Of a DNA stretch of 26,273 nt, positions 15,002 to 23,010 are shown piece after piece (within the stretch, counting starts at the first letter, position 1; each line of letters opens with the position of its first letter). The notes below the pieces were generated by a model, which saw only the letters and a list, made by a program, of their open reading frames with translations, made no database searches and was not told the origin of the DNA. Origin of the DNA: Brevibacterium picturae (GTDB lineage Bacteria; Actinomycetota; Actinomycetes; Actinomycetales; Brevibacteriaceae); NCBI RefSeq assembly GCF_030453725.1, contig NZ_JAKDJU010000027.1, positions 1-26,273 on the forward strand. Reading direction: 5' to 3'. The position numbers and the translations under genes are program-made.

Positions 15002-15017
15002 TGCTACGATCGACCCA
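15002..15017 (+). promoter_or_regulatory. Extended -10, leaderless promoter of the histidine kinase gene
   Basis: TGC-TACGAT (TG at 15002-15003, hexamer 15005-15010), six bases, then ATG at 15017. This decides the start in a frame that is open about 200 bases upstream. Confidence 0.48.
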
Positions 15018-16165
15018 TGCCCTGGCCGACATCGCTGACCGCGAGGATTCCCCGAGAGTCCCGCATGTTCGTCACACGCTGGAGCGCCTCGGTGGTCGGC
15101 ATCCTGTGGGGAGTGCTGCTGTGCATTCCGCTCCTCCTGGCCGCTGTCCCTGCCCCCAACTCAGGACTGAGTCGCAGGGTCCTCGGCTGGGAACGCTCCC
15201 GGCAGCTCAGATGCTTCGGAATCGTCATGAGCCACGATCCGAACACGCGTTCGTTCTTCCTCCTCAATGGTGCGGTCGCCGGCCTCATCGCAGTACCCGT
15301 GCTCAACCTGCTCACAGGATTCCTCGTCGTCACGATCGGCTCCCTCATCCAGGGGCTGTTCATCGGCGGCAGCGTCACCATCGGCTTCGACCTGTGGACC
15401 ATCAGCCAGCCGACGCTGTTCGTCGGTGTGCTCTATGGGGCCGCCAACCTCATCGGAGTCATCATTCTCGCCGAGGCGGCCAATTGGCTGCACGGCAAGA
15501 TCGACTCCCGATCCACCGACGTCAGCCGACCCAACGCACCGCACACCCGGATCACCCAGCTCCTGATGACCCGCCACGGTGTGGTCATGGCCATCGACGA
15601 GGAGAGGCGCCGGATCGAGCGGGACCTGCACGACGGGGTCCAGCAGAACGTCGTCTCCCTGTCCGTGCTCATCGCCCGGACGCAGCGGGCGAAGGACGCG
15701 GACAAGGTGAGTGAGCTCCTCGACGATGCCCTGGCCCAGTCCCAGGACCTCATCGACGAGATGCGGGAGGTCGCCTGGCGCGTCTATCCCACGGCCTTGG
15801 ACGAACATGGCCTGAGCACCGTCCTCAACCGGGTGGCCGATCACTGCCCGGTCCCGGTCACCCTCACCGCAGTCCCGTCGAGGAGGGCGCCGCAGGCCAC
15901 TGAATCGGCCGCTTATTTCGTCGTCCGGGAGGCCGTGACCAACGTGGTCAAACATGCCGATGCCACGAGTATCAGAATCAGCGTCGTCGACGATGAGGAG
16001 AGGCTGCTCGCCGAGGTGGTCGATGACGGATCCGGTGGAGCCGATACCACCGGTGGAGGGTTGAAAGGGCTGTCGCGTCGGGTCGGGGCACTGGACGGGA
16101 CGCTGACGATTGAGAGCACAGAGAATGTCGGCACCACTGTGAGAGCGGAGATCCCCTATGTCTGA
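15017..16165 (+). CDS. NarL-type (HisKA_3) sensor histidine kinase
   Basis: Membrane sensor kinase, 382 aa. The N-terminal third has three or four hydrophobic helices (about 25-45, 80-122, 132-157) with almost no extracellular domain, suggesting intramembrane sensing. The HisKA_3 dimerisation domain has ERRRIERDLHDGVQQ with phosphoacceptor His205. Then the ATP-binding domain: N-box REAVTNVVKHA, D-box DDGSGG and GGLKGLSRRV. The C-terminus overlaps the response-regulator start by 8 bp. The longer open frame upstream (from 14822) lacks membrane or domain character and is rejected. Signal unknown; divergence from dedA suggests an envelope role but proves none. Confidence 0.9.
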   Translation: MPWPTSLTARIPRESRMFVTRWSASVVGILWGVLLCIPLLLAAVPAPNSGLSRRVLGWERSRQLRCFGIVMSHDPNTRSFFLLNGAVAGLIAVPVLNLLTGFLVVTIGSLIQGLFIGGSVTIGFDLWTISQPTLFVGVLYGAANLIGVIILAEAANWLHGKIDSRSTDVSRPNAPHTRITQLLMTRHGVVMAIDEERRRIERDLHDGVQQNVVSLSVLIARTQRAKDADKVSELLDDALAQSQDLIDEMREVAWRVYPTALDEHGLSTVLNRVADHCPVPVTLTAVPSRRAPQATESAAYFVVREAVTNVVKHADATSIRISVVDDEERLLAEVVDDGSGGADTTGGGLKGLSRRVGALDGTLTIESTENVGTTVRAEIPYV

Positions 16166-16859
16166 CCCCAGCACGTCTGACCCCAGCGCCGAGGCTATCG
16201 ACAATGGTGCTCTGAGAGTCGCCTTGGCCGATGACTCCGTGCTGCTGCGAGAGGGGGTGCGCAGTCTGCTCGAAGACGAAGGCATCGCGGTGGTCGCCTC
16301 GGTCGATGACAGCCAGCAGCTGCTGGCCGCGGTCGCTGCCAAGCGCCCCGACCTGGCGATCGTGGATGTGCGGATGCCACCGACCCACACCACAGAAGGA
16401 CTCGAGGCCGCGCTGGCGATCAAACGGCGCTTCCCCGAGATCGGTGTTCTCGTGCTCAGTCAATACGTACTGCGCGAATACGCGACCGAGCTGCTGAGCA
16501 CCGAAACCGTCGGCGTCGGGTATCTGCTCAAGAACCGGGTCACCGACATCGACGGTTTCCTCGAGTCCGTCAACCGCATCGCGGCGGGTGGAACCGTCAT
16601 CGACCCCGAGGTGGTCAGGCAGCTGCTGAGCGGCTCGGAGAAGCAGAACTCGCTCTCGGCGCTGACACCCCGTGAGAACGAGGTCCTCGAGACCATGGCC
16701 GAGGGCCTGTCGAATCGCGGCATCGCCGAACGCCTCTACGTGTCCATCAGTTCGGTGGAGAAGGCCATCAGTGCGATCTTCGACAAGCTCGGTCTGCACG
16801 CCGGCCAGACCACGAGTCGACGGGTGGCAGCGGTCCTGCACTACCTCGACCAGTCCTGA
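16158..16859 (+). CDS. LuxR/NarL-family response regulator
   Basis: DNA-binding partner of the kinase just upstream. 233 aa: receiver domain (about 18-140) with acidic pair ADDSVLLREG, phospho-acceptor Asp70 in AIVDVRMPP, and Lys in GYLLKNRV. The C-terminal LuxR helix-turn-helix (about 165-230) shows LTPRENEVLETMAEGLSNRGIA and the recognition helix around VSISSVEKAISAIFDKLG. The target is unknown; the dedA pair is a candidate by position. Convergent with the fic gene 23 bases downstream. Confidence 0.93.
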   Translation: MSDPSTSDPSAEAIDNGALRVALADDSVLLREGVRSLLEDEGIAVVASVDDSQQLLAAVAAKRPDLAIVDVRMPPTHTTEGLEAALAIKRRFPEIGVLVLSQYVLREYATELLSTETVGVGYLLKNRVTDIDGFLESVNRIAAGGTVIDPEVVRQLLSGSEKQNSLSALTPRENEVLETMAEGLSNRGIAERLYVSISSVEKAISAIFDKLGLHAGQTTSRRVAAVLHYLDQS

Positions 16860-16882
16860 GCCGATCGTGGCGAAGCAGGTGT

Positions 16883-18079
16883 TCAGAGTTCGGAACGGGC
16901 CCGGTCGCCGATGCGCAGGTTGAGGTCTTCGAGCTCGGCGAGGACGTCGTCGGCACCCCAGATCTGATTGCGTTTGCGACTGGTCAGGCCACGCAGGACC
17001 CCAGCCTCCGTCAGGGAGGAGACTGCCCTGTTCGCCGAGGAGCTCGACAGGTGCAAGGAGTCCTCAAGGTCGTCGATCGTGAACACCGGGTCCGATGCGA
17101 GGTAGACCAGGATGCGGGCCGCGGCGCTGTTCTCACGCGGCCGGCCGATCAGGTCCCGCCAAACATTCGGCAGTGCAGCCAGCCGATGTGCGGTCAGCTG
17201 GGCCTCCTCCGCGGCGATCACCGAGGACTTGGACCAGAGCGAGATCATCGGTCCCGCGTCGCCCGAGTGATGGGAATTCAGGGCACCGAAGTACCGGTCG
17301 CGAACCTCGACCAACGCGGCAGCCAGCGGAACAGTGATTCCGGTCGTAACTCCTCGCGAGTGGAGGATCCCCGCCGCCAGAGCTCTGCCGATGCGTCCGT
17401 TGCCGTCGGTGAACGGGTGGATCGCCTCGAACTGCGAATGGGCCACGGCGGCCTGAGCGATCGTGGGAATGTCATCGCGCAGGGCGAAAGCCAGCAGATC
17501 GTCCATGAACCCGGGAACAAGCTCCGGGGGAGGGGGAACGTAGAGCGCTCCGCGCGGCGAATGATCAGATCCGCCGATCCAATTCTGCAGCGGACGATAT
17601 CGCCCGGCCAGGTGGGCCTCGCTGGTGTCGTCGGCCAGGAGCAGGCGATGAGCGCGAGAGACTGAGTCGGCACTGATCGCTCCCGATGTGAGCAGATCCA
17701 AGGCTCCTGTCGCAGCGGCCATCGCCGTAGCTGAGGAATTGGATTTCGCGCCGTGCAGCGCCCTGACGAAGTCATCGATGGGCGCCTCCTCCGCTTCGAT
17801 CTTCGATGAAGCAATGGATTCGCTGCGCAGCAGCAGATATGACAGCGGAATCAGAGTATTGCCGTGCTCGGCATCGAGTCGGGAGATCGCACGGATTGCG
17901 GTCTCTGACAAGGTGGTGAGCTCGGATGGCAGCTGCAGGTCGACTGCGCCGATCCGGGCGGGGATGGACACCGCGACCTCGGCGAAGGTTCTGTCGTCGA
18001 TCGTGCCGCCCCGGAACTCCTGGCGCCACGGCCTGGTCTCCGTCCGCGAAGTTGGGACGGGCACGGAAGAATCGGACAT
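16883..18079 (-). CDS. Fic-domain protein (AMP-transferase type) with C-terminal winged helix
   Basis: Predicted protein adenylyltransferase, 398 aa. Order: Fic_N-type domain (about 35-110) with the inhibitory-helix motif S91-S-K-I-E95-A (family pattern S/T-xxx-E-G/N; the last residue is Ala here); the Fic core with flap segment and the full catalytic motif HPFTDGNGRIGR (221-232); and a C-terminal winged helix-turn-helix (about 320-385) with ARILVYLASDP, then an LHLSSSSANRAVSSLTEAGVL recognition region. All catalytic residues, including His221, are present. Such stand-alone Fic proteins are often self-controlled, and the HTH suggests it binds DNA, possibly its own promoter, where strong inverted repeats occur. 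No FicA-type antitoxin gene is adjacent. Confidence 0.92.
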   Translation of the reverse strand: MSDSSVPVPTSRTETRPWRQEFRGGTIDDRTFAEVAVSIPARIGAVDLQLPSELTTLSETAIRAISRLDAEHGNTLIPLSYLLLRSESIASSKIEAEEAPIDDFVRALHGAKSNSSATAMAAATGALDLLTSGAISADSVSRAHRLLLADDTSEAHLAGRYRPLQNWIGGSDHSPRGALYVPPPPELVPGFMDDLLAFALRDDIPTIAQAAVAHSQFEAIHPFTDGNGRIGRALAAGILHSRGVTTGITVPLAAALVEVRDRYFGALNSHHSGDAGPMISLWSKSSVIAAEEAQLTAHRLAALPNVWRDLIGRPRENSAAARILVYLASDPVFTIDDLEDSLHLSSSSANRAVSSLTEAGVLRGLTSRKRNQIWGADDVLAELEDLNLRIGDRARSEL

Positions 18080-18091
18080 GGGAATAGTGTA
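18080..18091 (-). promoter_or_regulatory. Leaderless promoter -10 of the fic gene
   Basis: Minus strand TACACT (18091-18086), six bases ATTCCC, then ATG at 18079. The six-base gap is part of a TATTCCC half-site identical to those in the neighbouring inverted repeat. Confidence 0.45.
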
Positions 18092-18128
18092 GACGATATT
18101 CCCACATAAGGTGGTAAGTGGGAATATC
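18080..18128. promoter_or_regulatory. Operator-like inverted repeats between fic and the lldD-like gene
   Basis: A perfect 11-bp inverted repeat, GATATTCCCAC (18095-18105) and GTGGGAATATC (18118-18128), is separated by 12 bases. A third half-site GGGAATA (18080-18086) forms a second pair with TATTCCC at 18097-18103, bracketing the fic -10. Not followed by a T-run, so an operator rather than a terminator. Confidence 0.55.
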
Positions 18129-18168
18129 TCTCATGATGGTCCCACTTCCAGCGAGTGCCGACCCTCGC

Positions 18169-18174
18169 TAGACT
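18169..18174 (+). promoter_or_regulatory. Candidate -10 of the alpha-hydroxy-acid oxidase gene
   Basis: TAGACT, about 30 bases before the ATG at 18205; the implied short leader contains the AGAGGAG ribosome site. No good -35 is seen. Confidence 0.3.
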
Positions 18175-18204
18175 CGCAGCTCAGTGCTGAACCAGAGGAG
18201 AAGA

Positions 18205-19464
18205 ATGAAAAGGCAGCTGCCCGACGTGAAAGAACTCGCCCCGCTCCTGCAGTTCGGTCTGCCCCGACTCGACCGGGTGGCGGCCCGGCTCGACTCGGCG
18301 GCCGATGTCTGGGACCTGCGGCGAATCGCCAAGCGCGTGACTCCCACAGCGCCCTTCGACTACGTCGACGGCGGGGCGCTCGACGAGCACACGCTGCGCA
18401 AGAACCGCGAGGTGTTCGCGAATGTCGAACTCCTCCCGCGCATCCTGCACGGGGTCGATGCCCCGAACACCTCGACGACGATCGCCGATCAGACGGTCTC
18501 GCTCCCATTCGGCATCGCGCCGACCGGCTACACGCGGATGATGCACTCCGAGGGTGAGATCGGGGGAGTGAGAGCCGCGACGAAGGCCGGCATCCCCTTC
18601 TCCCTGTCGACGATGGGAACCCGGTCGATCGAAGAGGTCGCGCAGGCGGCACCCGGCTCCACGCGCTGGTTCCAGCTCTACCTGTGGAAGGATCGCGAGC
18701 GCAGCCTCGACCTGCTCCAGCGGGCCCAGGCCAGCGGCTACGAGACACTGCTCGTCACGGTCGACACCCCGATCACCGGACAGCGCCTGCGCGACAACCG
18801 CAACGGCCTGTCGATCCCACCGAAGCTGACGCTGAAGACCATCCTCGACGCCTCCTACCGGCCAGGCTGGTGGTTCAACTTCCTCACCACCGAACCCCCG
18901 AAGTATGCGTCATTGTCGAATACCTCCCAATCGCTGGCCGAGATGACTCGGTCCATGTTCGACCCGACCCTCGACCTCGATGATCTCAAGTGGATCCGTG
19001 AACAGTGGAAGGGCAAACTCTTCGTCAAGGGCGTCCTCACCGCGGACGATGCCGGCCGGGCCAGGTCCATCGGCGCCGACGGCCTGGTCGTGTCCAACCA
19101 CGGAGGCCGCCAGCTCGACCGGGCACCCGATTCGCTCACCGCGCTGGCAGAGGTGCGGGCGGCGGTCGGTGAGGACATGGAACTCATCCTCGACTCCGGG
19201 ATCATGTCCGGCACCGATGTCGTGACAGCCCTGTGCGCCGGTGCGGATTTCGTCCTCATCGGCAGGGCCTACCTCTACGGACTCATGGCAGGTGGACAGC
19301 GCGGCGCGGAGAAGACCATCGACCTCATCCGGGCGGAGATCCTGACCGCCATGGGGCTGATGGGTGCGCGCAGCATCTCCGACCTCGGACCCGAGCTTGC
19401 CCGAGGGCTTCCGGTCGCTCCGGAGCCAGCAGGAGAGCGCATCACGCCTCCAGCAAACGCCTGA
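18205..19464 (+). CDS. lldD: FMN-dependent alpha-hydroxy-acid oxidase / L-lactate dehydrogenase-like
   Basis: Oxidises an (S)-2-hydroxy acid, most likely L-lactate, using FMN. 419 aa, full length. The TIM-barrel motifs are all present: PFDYVDGGALDE at the start, PFGIAPTGYTRMMH (FMN phosphate and ring), STMGTRSIEEVA, WFQLYLWKDRE, VTVDTP, FVKGVLTADDA, and the active-site SNHGGRQLDRAPDS with catalytic His and substrate Arg. The last parts are ILDSGIMSGTDV and FVLIGRAYLYGL. The ATG at 18205 has AGAGGAG upstream; a GTG at 18184 is in frame but unsupported. No lactate permease or LldR is adjacent, so the substrate could be another 2-hydroxy acid. Its end overlaps tetR by 23 bases. Confidence 0.88.
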   Translation: MKRQLPDVKELAPLLQFGLPRLDRVAARLDSAADVWDLRRIAKRVTPTAPFDYVDGGALDEHTLRKNREVFANVELLPRILHGVDAPNTSTTIADQTVSLPFGIAPTGYTRMMHSEGEIGGVRAATKAGIPFSLSTMGTRSIEEVAQAAPGSTRWFQLYLWKDRERSLDLLQRAQASGYETLLVTVDTPITGQRLRDNRNGLSIPPKLTLKTILDASYRPGWWFNFLTTEPPKYASLSNTSQSLAEMTRSMFDPTLDLDDLKWIREQWKGKLFVKGVLTADDAGRARSIGADGLVVSNHGGRQLDRAPDSLTALAEVRAAVGEDMELILDSGIMSGTDVVTALCAGADFVLIGRAYLYGLMAGGQRGAEKTIDLIRAEILTAMGLMGARSISDLGPELARGLPVAPEPAGERITPPANA

Positions 19465-20047
19465 GCAGACGGAACTGATGATCGGCGGCGGTCTCGAGGC
19501 CGCCGCCGTCGTCGCTTTCGGTGCGCAGCAGCGCCCATTCGTCGAAGGCGGTCAGCAGGGTCGTTGCGGCGAGGACCTGCAGCTCGACCGGGCAGGCCGA
19601 ATCGACTGCGCCGGTCTGCCGTCCGACGTCCAATGCGGCGGCGACCCAGCTCTCGAAGGAACTCCCCAGGGCCGCCACCGCAGGATCGCCCCGGTTGGCG
19701 TGGACGATTCGCCACAGCAGAGCGAGCGCCCGGCTGTGCGGCCACACGTGCAGCGCGTTCTGGAAGACCAGGCCCGCGGTGGCCCAGAAGTCCGGGGCGA
19801 AATCTGCGGGCTCCGGCGGTGTCCAGTCCTGGGCGGCGTCGTCGCGGAGCTCATCGACGACCAGCGTGAGCAGAGACTCCTTGGATTCGATCACGTGATA
19901 GAAGGAACTCTTGCTCATGTGGCAGTCCGCGATGATGCGGTTGAGGGACGCCTGATCGAAGGAGTGCGAGGCGAACTCTCGGGCCGCGGCGAGAACCAAG
20001 GTCTGTCGTTTGGCGTCGGGCATGCGGGCGTATGCGGTCTGTGTCAT
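19442..20047 (-). CDS. TetR-family transcriptional regulator
   Basis: A 201-aa repressor. The N-terminal HTH (about 10-55) has TLVLAAAREFASHSFDQASLNRIIAD, then the recognition helix MSKSSFYHVIESKESLL, a textbook TetR DNA-binding pattern. The remaining helical domain would bind a small ligand. It is divergent from the flavin monooxygenase gene across a 131-base region holding two identical 16-bp sites, so it most likely represses that gene and itself. A -10 TAGAAT (20065-20060) precedes the ATG by 13 bases with GTGAGG as a modest Shine-Dalgarno; this -10 abuts the first operator. Confidence 0.92.
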   Translation of the reverse strand: MTQTAYARMPDAKRQTLVLAAAREFASHSFDQASLNRIIADCHMSKSSFYHVIESKESLLTLVVDELRDDAAQDWTPPEPADFAPDFWATAGLVFQNALHVWPHSRALALLWRIVHANRGDPAVAALGSSFESWVAAALDVGRQTGAVDSACPVELQVLAATTLLTAFDEWALLRTESDDGGGLETAADHQFRLLRRLLEA

Positions 20048-20065
20048 GTCGTAACCTCACATTCT

Positions 20066-20114
20066 ATGGACTGCCTGGTCCAATCGATGCTACCGTGACT
20101 GGACCAGGCAGTCC
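20066..20114. promoter_or_regulatory. Paired operators between tetR and the flavin monooxygenase gene
   Basis: Site 1, TGGACTGCCTGGTCCA (20066-20081), and site 2, TGGACCAGGCAGTCCA (20099-20114), are perfect reverse complements, 17 bases apart (33 bases centre to centre, about three helical turns). Each is itself a near-palindrome TGGAC-N6-GTCCA. A possible monooxygenase -10, TACCGT (20090-20095), lies between them. Confidence 0.72.
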
Positions 20115-20178
20115 ACAGGGAGTGGGCCGGACCGATCTGCTCGCGCATCCCGGTGCGCCGGCACCGTGAGGAGATGCG

Positions 20179-21450
20179 ATGATCACAGGGACGTCCTTTG
20201 CTCGACAGTATGAGGCCGCAGGGACTGATGACCTGCGCATCCTCGTCGTGGGAGCCGGCATCGCCGGAGTCACGCTCGCCCAACTGCTGCGCAGACAGGG
20301 CAAGCACCCCGTGCTCATCGAGCGCTCTCGGGATGCCGAGACGATGGCCGATGACGAGCATGCCGGATACATGCTCGCTCTGATGCCCATGGTCGATCCG
20401 GTCCTCGACGGACTCGAGGTCCGCGAGGACTATCGCGACCGCAGCGTGGCCATCGACCGCTACACCTTCCACGCGCACACCGGCAAGACCATTCGCCAGG
20501 ATCGCCTCGGCGGTCTGCTTGCGCAGTACGGAGACTACAGGGGCATCGCACGCGGCGAGCTCATCACGGTGCTTGCGGGCACATCATGCCCGGTTTCCTT
20601 CGACTCTTCTCTGGACGCCATCGCAGACGGTGAGCCTGCATCAGATACGGTCCCTGCCCGGGTGCAGGTGGCCACCGGCGTCCACGGCGACGCCCCTGAG
20701 ATGCACGAGGCCGAATTCGATCTCGTCGTCATCGCCGATGGACTCAATTCCCATACCCGAGCGCTCGTTCCCGGTGGTGAGTCGGAAGGGTCCGTCGACA
20801 CCGCCTGGGGCGGATGGGTCGCCTGGGCGCCTGCTGATGACGACACTGACCAGGTCGACGAACTCTGGGGCGAGGGTTTCTTCCTCGGTGCCTATCCGGT
20901 CAAGGACGGAATCGGTGTCTTCCTGGGCGGGCCAGACTCGCGGGAACCGCTCGGGGCGCGACGCTTCGCCGCCGAGGTGCGCAGCAAACTCACCACGCTG
21001 ACACCGAGGATCGACACCGCACTGACCGCCGTCGCCGAGGCGGATGATCCCTACTTCTGGGCGCTGCGAGACTTCCGCAGCTCCCAGTGGACCACGGCGA
21101 ACACCGTCCTCCTCGGCGACGCCGCGGCAGGCTTCCTGCCCACGGCCGGCATCGGAGCCGGAATGTCGATGGAATCGGCTCGGATGCTCGCAGCCTCTCT
21201 TGAGACCACCTCATCCGCGCAGCTGCCCGACGCGCTGAGCCGCTTTGAGGCAGTGCAGCGGCCCCGGGTCGAACAGGCCCAGACGAACTCGCGCCAGTTG
21301 GCGGGCCTCATGTTCTACCTGCCCCGGGCACTGGCGGGCCTGCGCGGAATGCTCTTTCGCCTGGTGAGCCTCAGAACGGCGCTGGGCCCGATCATCGACC
21401 TCCTCAAGCACCCTGCCGGGCCGGACGAGGTGCGCATCCCCGAGGCCTGA
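20179..21450 (+). CDS. FAD-dependent monooxygenase (group A, PHBH-like)
   Basis: Probable single-component flavin hydroxylase, 423 aa. The N-terminal dinucleotide fold has VVGAGIAGVTLAQLLRRQGK followed by acidic E in LIERS. The middle contains LVVIADGLNSHTR (the DG motif of group A flavoprotein monooxygenases), and the second FAD motif is VLLGDAAAGFLPTAGIGAGMSMESA. An unusual ~18-residue N-terminal extension precedes the Rossmann strand. GAGGAG lies five bases before the ATG. The two operator copies just upstream suggest induction when the TetR regulator binds a ligand, possibly the enzyme's substrate (an aromatic or polyketide-like compound). Substrate unknown. Confidence 0.88.
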   Translation: MITGTSFARQYEAAGTDDLRILVVGAGIAGVTLAQLLRRQGKHPVLIERSRDAETMADDEHAGYMLALMPMVDPVLDGLEVREDYRDRSVAIDRYTFHAHTGKTIRQDRLGGLLAQYGDYRGIARGELITVLAGTSCPVSFDSSLDAIADGEPASDTVPARVQVATGVHGDAPEMHEAEFDLVVIADGLNSHTRALVPGGESEGSVDTAWGGWVAWAPADDDTDQVDELWGEGFFLGAYPVKDGIGVFLGGPDSREPLGARRFAAEVRSKLTTLTPRIDTALTAVAEADDPYFWALRDFRSSQWTTANTVLLGDAAAGFLPTAGIGAGMSMESARMLAASLETTSSAQLPDALSRFEAVQRPRVEQAQTNSRQLAGLMFYLPRALAGLRGMLFRLVSLRTALGPIIDLLKHPAGPDEVRIPEA

Positions 21451-21453
21451 ATG

Positions 21454-21463
21454 TGGTAAGAAT
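21454..21463 (+). promoter_or_regulatory. Candidate extended -10 of the lysP-type gene
   Basis: TGG-TAAGAAT just after the monooxygenase stop, about 50 bases before the ATG at 21512, which has its own Shine-Dalgarno AAGGGA. No -35 is evident. Confidence 0.25.
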
Positions 21464-21511
21464 GGCCGGGGCCCGAACGGGACACCGACCGTACGAGACA
21501 CAAGGGACACG

Positions 21512-22999
21512 ATGAACGCAACAGCCACCTCGGCGGGCCAAAGACGCGAACTCACACGGGGGCTGAAGTCACGTCATCTGCAGATGATCGCCATCGGCGG
21601 TGCCATCGGGACCGGACTCTTCCTCGGTTCCGGCGGCACGATCTCCCAGGCAGGCCCCGGCGGTGCACTGCTGGCCTACGCCGCGATCGGGATCATGGTC
21701 CTCTTCGTCATGCAGTCTCTGGGGGAGATGTCGACCCATCTGCCCGTGGCCGGATCGTTCCACACCTACGGTTCGAAATACGTCAGCCCCTCCTTCGGGT
21801 TCGCCATGGGGTGGAACTACTGGTTCAACTGGGCCATCACCCTCGCAGCCGAACTCGTCGCAGCCGGGGTCATCATGTCCTTCTGGCTGCCGGACGTGCC
21901 GTCCTGGGTCTGGGCGGCGGTCTTCCTCGCCCTGCTCACCGGGCTCAACTTTCTCTCGGCCAAGGCCTTCGGCGAGGGAGAATTCTGGTTCGCCGCGATC
22001 AAGGTCACGGCCGTTCTCGCTTTCCTCGTCCTCGGGGTGCTCATGATCTTAGGTCTCATCGGCGGTGACTCGCCGGGTATGAGCAACTGGACGAGAGGCG
22101 AAGCGCCATTTGTGGGTGGCTGGGTCTCGATCATCAGCGTGTTCATGATCGCCGGATTCTCCTTCCAGGGCACGGAGCTCGTCGGTGTGACAGCGGGGGA
22201 GTCGGCCAACCCTCGCCGGGACATGCCACGTGCCATCCGCACCGTGTTCTGGCGCATCATGCTCTTCTATATCGGCGCGATCGTCATCATCGGCTTCCTC
22301 CTGCCCTACACCGATCCCTCGCTGCTGGCCTCGGCCACCAACGAAGACGTCACCGCCTCACCCTTCACTCTGGTCTTCGAGCGGGCCGGAATCGCCGTGG
22401 CCGCGTCCGTGATGAACGCCGTCATCCTCACTGCGATCCTCTCGGCCGGCAATTCCGGTCTCTACGCCTCCACCCGCATGCTCTACGCGATGGCCAGGGA
22501 AGGAACCGCGCCGAGGCTGTTCGCCCGCCTCAACGAACGCGGAGTTCCCGTCATGGCTCTGCTGGCCACTGCGGTCATCGGTCTGTTCGGCTTCCTCTCC
22601 GAGGTGATGGGCGATGGTGGGGCCTATACCTGGCTGATCAACGTCTCCGGCCTGTCCGGGTTCATCGTGTGGGTCGGCATCGCCTGGTGCCACTTCAGAT
22701 TCCGTCGCGCCTACATCAAGCAGGGTCGTGACCTCGCCGATCTGCCGTACCGGGCGCCGCTGTTTCCCATCGGTCCGATCATCGCCCTGGGCATGCTCGT
22801 CATCGTCATCATCGGGCAGAACATCGAAGCCGTCGCCCACGGACGCGTCCTCGAAGTCGCCTCCGCCTACATCGGGCTGCCCGCGTTCCTGCTGGTCTGG
22901 GTCATCCACCGGCTGGTCACCGGCCGTCGCTCACGGACCGTGAGCCTGGCCGAGATGGACGTCGAAGGACTCGAGGTCAGACAGGAAACTGAGGCATGA
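21512..22999 (+). CDS. lysP: Amino acid permease, LysP-like (APC superfamily)
   Basis: Proton-coupled amino acid importer in the cytoplasmic membrane, 495 aa, 12 predicted helices. It matches remembered E. coli LysP at many places: LKSRHLQMIAIGGAIGTGLF, ISQAGPGGALL, FGFAMGWNYWFNW, the NWTRGEAPFVGG loop, GFSFQGTELVGVTAGES, LPYTDPSLL, SPFTLVFERAG, VMNAVILTAILSAGNSGLYASTRMLY and DLPYRAPLFPIGPI. Lysine is therefore the best substrate guess; histidine or aromatic amino acids remain possible in this family. AAGGGA lies four bases before the ATG. It is a single gene, followed by a GC-rich hairpin. Confidence 0.88.
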   Translation: MNATATSAGQRRELTRGLKSRHLQMIAIGGAIGTGLFLGSGGTISQAGPGGALLAYAAIGIMVLFVMQSLGEMSTHLPVAGSFHTYGSKYVSPSFGFAMGWNYWFNWAITLAAELVAAGVIMSFWLPDVPSWVWAAVFLALLTGLNFLSAKAFGEGEFWFAAIKVTAVLAFLVLGVLMILGLIGGDSPGMSNWTRGEAPFVGGWVSIISVFMIAGFSFQGTELVGVTAGESANPRRDMPRAIRTVFWRIMLFYIGAIVIIGFLLPYTDPSLLASATNEDVTASPFTLVFERAGIAVAASVMNAVILTAILSAGNSGLYASTRMLYAMAREGTAPRLFARLNERGVPVMALLATAVIGLFGFLSEVMGDGGAYTWLINVSGLSGFIVWVGIAWCHFRFRRAYIKQGRDLADLPYRAPLFPIGPIIALGMLVIVIIGQNIEAVAHGRVLEVASAYIGLPAFLLVWVIHRLVTGRRSRTVSLAEMDVEGLEVRQETEA

Positions 23000-23010
23000 G
23001 CCCCCGGTTC

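Noticed and set aside
14822..15016. N-terminal extension of the histidine kinase by 65 codons
   Set aside because: The extra residues are Arg-rich without membrane character and would run across the dedA start; an extended -10 box sits right before the ATG at 15017.
15161..16423. A 420-codon minus-strand frame opposite the histidine kinase gene
   Set aside because: Acidic, low-complexity shadow of a kinase gene with complete motifs.
18095..18128. Inverted repeat as a transcription terminator
   Set aside because: It lies between two divergent genes, so no transcript would need to end there, and no T-run follows on either strand.
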